A program made the position numbers and the translations under genes. The notes under the pieces are model-generated. The model searched no databases and was not told where the DNA came from. It saw nothing but the letters and a program-made list of their open reading frames with translations. 45,146 bases of DNA, from contig JAEUKC010000265.1 in the NCBI GenBank assembly GCA_016794445.1, positions 1-45,146 of the forward strand. Reading direction: 5' to 3'. Position 1 is the stretch's first letter. Each line of letters starts with the position of its first letter. The stretch is from JADJMO01 sp016794445. GTDB taxonomy: Bacteria > Myxococcota_A > Polyangia > Polyangiales > JADJMO01. Of this stretch, positions 40,956-45,146 are shown piece by piece.

Positions 40956-43373
40956 ATGTCGACGGATGCTCAGACTCGCCACGCCGGTCACCTCCGCCTG
41001 ATGAGCGGGGTCATCGGGGCCAGCTTCCTGTTCTATGCGGTCCGCAACGTGGCTCTCGGACGGCCGCGGACCGCCGTCGTGCAGACCGTCGGCCTCGCGG
41101 CCATGATCGTGTTGTTCCTGTTCGTGAGGAGGGAGCGGAGGGCTGAGCGACTGGTCCTCGCGACCCACGTCTTCCTCGCATCGATGCTGGTGATCGCTGG
41201 AGCCATCACGCTCTCCAACGGCCTCGCGGCCACGTCGGTGCCGTGGATCCTCTCGGCCCTCACCCTCCCTGCTGCGTATCTGCTCGGCAGGCGCGAGGGC
41301 ATCGCGTGGGCGAGCATCGCGGCGGTCGGGATGGTGGTGCTCGGGTGGGCCGCGCGACAGCGGTTCGTGGAGCCCGAGTTCGTGCTCGGCACGCCCGAGC
41401 TGGCCCTGCAGCTCGCGTGGTTCCACGTCATGGTGGCCACCCTCGCCATCGCCGCCCGGGCAGCGGCAGATCGCCACATCGAGGCCGTCGAGTCCCAGAA
41501 GGAGACGATCGCCGCGCAGAGCGAAGAGCTCCAGCGCGCCCATGACGCGGCGCTCCATGCCTCCTCCGCCAAGAGCGCGTTCCTCGCGACGGTGACCCAC
41601 GAGCTGCGCACGCCGCTGCATGCGATCCTCGGGATGACGAGCGTGGTCGCCGAGTCCTCGCTCGACCCGGCGCAACGCGAGGCGATGGCCACCATCCAGC
41701 GGAGCGCCGACGCGCTGTCCGCGCTGATCGGCGACGTGCTCGACTATTCCAAGATCGAGGCCGGCAAGATCGAGCTGAACGCGGAGCCCGTCGAGTTGCT
41801 CGAGCTCGTGGAGCAGGCGGTCGACATGGTGGCCTTCGCCGCGAGCGCGCGCGGCATCGGCCTCGTCCAGCGTCGCCCCTCCGTCTCGATGGCGCGGGTG
41901 GTCGTCGATCCCCTGCGCGTCCGTCAGGTGCTCACGAACCTGCTCTCCAACGCGGTGAAGTTCAGCGAGAAGGGGACCATCGAGATCTCGGTCGTCGAGC
42001 TCCCCGCGCCAGGCAGCGAGGGCGTCGTCGAGCTCCAGGTGCGCGACGAGGGCGTGGGGCTCACGCCCGAGGAAGCCGACCGCTTGTTCGTGCCCTTCTC
42101 CCAGGCGTCGGCCGACACGGCGCGACGCTTCGGGGGTACGGGCCTCGGCCTCGCGATCTCGCGCGCGATCGCCGAGCAGCTCGGGGGCAGCGTGCGCATC
42201 GTCGAGTCCGCACCCGGGCGCGGGACGACGTTCGGGTTCCGGTTCCTCGCCCGCGCCGTCGAGCCAGAGAAGGCGCTGCTCGGCGCGCTGCACGTCGGCG
42301 TGTTCGCGCAGGAGCCCGAGGCGAGCGACCTCCTCGATCTCGTGGCCTACCTCGGGGCCGTCCCATCACGGGTGGTGGAGCTCACGGCGCTGCCCCGCGA
42401 CCTCGACGCCATCTTCGTGGCCCTGCGCGGCGACGAGAGCCACGCCACCCGCGTGGCGATCCGGGACGCGAAGGTGCCGGTCGTGATCGCCGCGGCGGTC
42501 GGCACGCCGGTCGAGGAGGCGTCGAGGGTGGTGCGCCAGCCGCTGCGCTCCCGCGCCGTCGCCACGGCCTTCAAGGAGGCCGTCGGGCGCCTCTTGACCC
42601 CTCCACCAGTCACGCCGGCGACGCCCACCGTGTCGCTCTCGGTGCTGGTCGTGGACGACGATCCGATCAACCGCATGGTGATGGTGCGCATGCTCGAGCG
42701 CGCGGGCCATCACCCCGAGGTCGCGAGCGACGGTCGCGCCGCCCTCGCGCGCGTCGCCGCCGAGCGATTCGACGTCGCGCTGCTCGACATGCGCATGCCG
42801 GGCCTCGATGGACCGACGACCGCGCGCGAGATCATCCAAGCCCACGGCGTCGACCGGCCGCGCCTGATCGCGCTGACCGCCAACGCGTCCGCGCACGACC
42901 GCGCCACGTGCCTGGCGGCCGGCATGGACGACTTCCTCAGCAAGCCACTGCGCTTGCCCGAGCTGCGCGCAGCGCTCGCCGACGTTCGCCCGCACGCGGA
43001 GGGCCCCGTCGACTTCGACACGCGGGTGCTGGCCGAGCTCGCGGCGCTCCCGGGGGGTGACGGCGGTCTGCTCGGCGAGCTGAGCGGGGTGTTCTTCGCC
43101 GATGCCCCGCGTCGGCTGCGCGCGCTCCGCGACGCCCTCGCCAAGGAAGAGCGCGAGGCGCTGACCCACGAGGCGCACAGCATCAAGGGCGCGGCCGGCA
43201 CCCTCGGCTTTCGCCGCATCGCCCACGTGGCGGCCGAGCTCGAGGCTCGCTCCAAGGCCGAGGGCGGCCCGACCCTCGAGCGACTCGTGGAGGAGCTGCG
43301 GGTGGCGATCGAGCACGCGGAGACGCAGCTCCCGCGGCGCTTGCTCACGCCTCTATCCCTCGGGCCGAGGTAG
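40956..43373 (+). CDS. Hybrid sensor histidine kinase with receiver and Hpt domains
   Basis: 805 residues. An N-terminal block of about six membrane helices (residues 15-170) acts as sensor. After a short coiled linker follow HisKA with His215 in VTHELRTPLH, HATPase with Asn332 in NLLSNAVKF and GGTGLGL, a receiver-like region about 443-545 that lacks the phospho-Asp, a full receiver domain with Asp611 in LLDMRMPG, and an Hpt domain with His741 in EAHSIKGAAGTLGF. This is an ArcB/BarA-like phosphorelay in one chain. The last 29 bp overlap the converging kinase gene. The divergent NarL regulator is a candidate output. Confidence 0.9.
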   Translation: MSTDAQTRHAGHLRLMSGVIGASFLFYAVRNVALGRPRTAVVQTVGLAAMIVLFLFVRRERRAERLVLATHVFLASMLVIAGAITLSNGLAATSVPWILSALTLPAAYLLGRREGIAWASIAAVGMVVLGWAARQRFVEPEFVLGTPELALQLAWFHVMVATLAIAARAAADRHIEAVESQKETIAAQSEELQRAHDAALHASSAKSAFLATVTHELRTPLHAILGMTSVVAESSLDPAQREAMATIQRSADALSALIGDVLDYSKIEAGKIELNAEPVELLELVEQAVDMVAFAASARGIGLVQRRPSVSMARVVVDPLRVRQVLTNLLSNAVKFSEKGTIEISVVELPAPGSEGVVELQVRDEGVGLTPEEADRLFVPFSQASADTARRFGGTGLGLAISRAIAEQLGGSVRIVESAPGRGTTFGFRFLARAVEPEKALLGALHVGVFAQEPEASDLLDLVAYLGAVPSRVVELTALPRDLDAIFVALRGDESHATRVAIRDAKVPVVIAAAVGTPVEEASRVVRQPLRSRAVATAFKEAVGRLLTPPPVTPATPTVSLSVLVVDDDPINRMVMVRMLERAGHHPEVASDGRAALARVAAERFDVALLDMRMPGLDGPTTAREIIQAHGVDRPRLIALTANASAHDRATCLAAGMDDFLSKPLRLPELRAALADVRPHAEGPVDFDTRVLAELAALPGGDGGLLGELSGVFFADAPRRLRALRDALAKEEREALTHEAHSIKGAAGTLGFRRIAHVAAELEARSKAEGGPTLERLVEELRVAIEHAETQLPRRLLTPLSLGPR

Positions 43374-44865
43374 GGCCCCGCAGGAGGCGCTGGTAGGCGG
43401 CGGTGAGGGCGTCCGGAAACCGCGGGCCCTTGGCCACGAACTCGACGACCCCCGCCGCGCGCAGCAGCTGTCGATCGCCCGGCGTGGCGCGCCCGCTGAT
43501 CGCCACCACCGGCACGTGCCGGTCGGCGCCGCGCAGGTAGAGCACGAGCTCGAGGCCGCTCATCGTGGGCAGCCCGAGATCGACCACCATCAGATCGATG
43601 CGCTGACGATCGAGGACCCGCAGGGCCTCCTCGGCGCTCTCGGCGACGTGCACGTGGACCATCGGGTCGGCGGTCGTGAGGATGGCGCGGAGGATGGCCT
43701 GCATCGGTGGCGAGTCCTCCACCACGAGGAGCTCGCGATCGCGGCCGCGGCGGCGTCCACGCACGAGGGCGTCGAGCTGCCAGAGGAGGGCCTCGGCGCT
43801 CTCGAGCCGCTCGCTCGGGTCCTCGCGGAGCAGGCCGCCGAGGATCTCGACCAGCGCGCGGGGGACGTCGGCGCGGAGTTCCAGGACCTTCGCGACCGAG
43901 ACCGCGCCCTCCGTGGGCAACGCGCCGACGAGGAGCTCGTAGCCGAGCACGCCGAGCGAGTAGAGATCGACGAGCGGACCTTCTCCGGGTCGCACCCGGC
44001 CGGCGATCTGCTCGGGTGGGGCGTAGCACGCGGTCGCGCCCAGGCCGCGGTGCGCGTGCACCTCGGCGACGGCGACCCCGAAGTCGAGCAACACGACCCC
44101 GTGGTTGCTGGTGAGCATCAGGTTGCTCGGCTTGAGATCCCGGTGCGAGAGCCCAGCCTCGTGCACCGCCACCAGCGCCTCGGCCACGCGGGTGAGGATG
44201 TGGACCACCTCTTCGACGGAGTAGCGCGCCCCGATCACCGCGCGCGCGGCGAGGTGGTCGGCGAGCGTGCGCCCGAACAGTCGCTCCATGACGAGGACCG
44301 GGCGGCCCTCGTGTTCGAGGAGGGCGAGGGCCTGCACGACGCCCGGGTGGCGCACCGCGCCGAGCGCCCGCGCCTCCTTGCGCAGGAGGTCGTTGAGGGT
44401 GTCGTCGCGCGCGATCTTCAGGGCCACGCGGCGACCGAGACCGTGATCGTAGCCATCGAGCAGCACGCCCATGCCGCCCTCGCCGAGCACGCCGCGCACC
44501 TCGAGGTTGCCGATGCGGGTGCCGGCGTGGAGCCAGAGGTCGGTGGTGGGCTGGTCCTTCTGGGCTGGCACGGTGATCGCCGCCTCGGCGGCCGACACCG
44601 CGCGCTCGAGCGCCGCGCACGCGCTCTCGAGCTCTGCAGGGCCCGGCGCGAGCAGCGTCTGTTCGAGGAGGGCGGCGGCCTCTGACAGCGCAGGGAGGCC
44701 GAAGGTGCCCGCGTTCCCCTTGAGCGTGTGCACGAGCGCGCGGGCCTCCGCGAGCGCGCCGGCTCGGACCGCGGCGACGAGCTCCGAGACCACGGCGGGC
44801 ACCCTCTCGGCGTAGGCCTGCGAGAGACGCGCGAGCTCGAGGCGGAGGACGTCGTGGGCGGGCAT
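43345..44865 (-). CDS. Fusion: Hpt domain, Ser/Thr kinase, receiver domain
   Basis: 506 residues joining two signalling systems. Residues about 1-95 are an Hpt domain with His46 in VHTLKGNAGTFG. Residues 118-370 are a Hanks-type Ser/Thr kinase: GEGGMG (128-133), Lys150, HRDLKPSN (241-248) and DFG (261-263). Residues 378-500 are a receiver domain with acidic pocket VVED (381-384), phospho-acceptor Asp429, Ser457 and Lys479. All key residues are present. Phosphate from the hybrid kinase relay could thus gate a Ser/Thr kinase; this is inference. ATG 44865 is 4 bp after the stop of the upstream receiver gene. A longer reading upstream is out of frame with that gene. Confidence 0.9.
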   Translation of the reverse strand: MPAHDVLRLELARLSQAYAERVPAVVSELVAAVRAGALAEARALVHTLKGNAGTFGLPALSEAAALLEQTLLAPGPAELESACAALERAVSAAEAAITVPAQKDQPTTDLWLHAGTRIGNLEVRGVLGEGGMGVLLDGYDHGLGRRVALKIARDDTLNDLLRKEARALGAVRHPGVVQALALLEHEGRPVLVMERLFGRTLADHLAARAVIGARYSVEEVVHILTRVAEALVAVHEAGLSHRDLKPSNLMLTSNHGVVLLDFGVAVAEVHAHRGLGATACYAPPEQIAGRVRPGEGPLVDLYSLGVLGYELLVGALPTEGAVSVAKVLELRADVPRALVEILGGLLREDPSERLESAEALLWQLDALVRGRRRGRDRELLVVEDSPPMQAILRAILTTADPMVHVHVAESAEEALRVLDRQRIDLMVVDLGLPTMSGLELVLYLRGADRHVPVVAISGRATPGDRQLLRAAGVVEFVAKGPRFPDALTAAYQRLLRGPTSARGIEA

Positions 44866-44869
44866 GACC

Positions 44870-45146
44870 TCAGGTCCGGGTCGCGAGGAGCGCGCGCACC
44901 TGTTCGGCGAGCTGCGTCGGTCGGAAGGGCTTGGCGATGGTGCCGACGACGGAGGACAGACTCCGCGTGGACGAGGTCGCGGTGAGCAGGATGATGGGCA
45001 CCGCACGCGTGCGTGGATCCGCGGCGAGCGCGTTGGCCATCGAGTAGCCGTCGGTACCAGGCATGCACAGATCGAGGAGCACCACGTCGGGCAACGGCCC
45101 CTGCAACGCCACCTCGGCCTCCTCGACGTTGGCCGCGCTGGTCACG
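44870..45146 (-). CDS. Receiver-domain protein, partial at window edge
   Basis: The last 91 residues of a receiver domain; the beginning lies beyond the window. Visible are VVLLDLCMPGTDGY with the phospho-acceptor Asp, LLTATSS with the conserved Thr, and IAKPFRP with the Lys and Pro. It ends directly after the last helix, so it is either a single-domain CheY-like protein or the receiver end of a longer kinase. It is 4 bp upstream of the Hpt-kinase-receiver gene and probably co-transcribed with it. Confidence 0.85.
   Translation of the reverse strand, partial: VTSAANVEEAEVALQGPLPDVVLLDLCMPGTDGYSMANALAADPRTRAVPIILLTATSSTRSLSSVVGTIAKPFRPTQLAEQVRALLATRT

Overview
The window is a 45 kb stretch of very GC-rich DNA, almost wholly coding, with strong GC bias at third codon positions and no gene-free stretch longer than 300 bases. 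The style of the genes suggests a Myxococcota (Polyangia-like) genome: a 1245-residue Ser/Thr kinase with ATPase and helical-repeat regions, an Hpt/kinase/receiver fusion, several lipoproteins with low-complexity linkers, beta-propellers and a membrane-tailed subtilase. This is an inference; there is no rRNA or other marker here. I saw no tRNA, rRNA, CRISPR array, IS element or phage gene.

Region 1 (1-9749, + strand): the tail of an unknown gene, then a tightly packed run of seven genes. It holds a MacB/LolCDE-like ABC exporter (ATPase, permease, adaptor), a P-loop NTPase of the cyclic-2,3-diphosphoglycerate-synthetase-like family (COG2403), carbamate kinase, ornithine aminotransferase and a secreted subtilase with a C-terminal membrane domain. 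Start/stop overlaps suggest one transcript.

Region 2 (9750-22000): a REPIN/MITE-like inverted repeat of about 200 bp, then envelope and signalling genes: a membrane-anchored beta-propeller, a lipoprotein hydrolase, a PQQ-like propeller lipoprotein, a DUF2278-like lipoprotein, a sugar-hydrolase-fold lipoprotein, a DHH phosphoesterase with an Arg/Asp tail, a GNAT acetyltransferase, the giant kinase and a small unknown protein.

Region 3 (21985-37714) is the centrepiece: a cluster for anaerobic degradation of benzoate-type aromatics. An FNR-like regulator with a cysteine cluster is divergent from an eight-gene + strand run: had, oah, dch, a TetR regulator, bcrC, bcrB, bcrA, bcrD, then a tandem-GNAT protein as ninth gene. 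It encodes an ATP-dependent (class I) benzoyl-CoA reductase with all four subunits plus the three enzymes of modified beta-oxidation that end in ring opening. An 18-bp near-palindrome lies between the divergent starts and looks like a TetR operator. Converging on it from the - strand, with 8 bp between stops, is a 4-hydroxybenzoyl-CoA reductase (hcrC, hcrA, hcrB). Its FAD subunit carries the four-cysteine insertion that distinguishes this enzyme from ordinary xanthine dehydrogenases. Its 2Fe-2S subunit is fused in frame behind a complete isopropylmalate/homocitrate-synthase-like (DRE-TIM metallolyase) domain, an architecture I do not recognise. An ECF sigma factor with a zinc-finger tail lies upstream. 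Together the enzymes would dehydroxylate 4-hydroxybenzoyl-CoA to benzoyl-CoA, reduce the ring and open it. No aromatic CoA ligase, ferredoxin or ferredoxin-reducing enzyme is in the window.

Region 4 (37784-45146): a thioredoxin, an aldo/keto reductase lacking the usual catalytic His, a divergent LysR regulator, and a phosphorelay island: a NarL-type response regulator, a hybrid histidine kinase with Hpt, an Hpt-Ser/Thr-kinase-receiver fusion and a receiver protein cut by the window edge.
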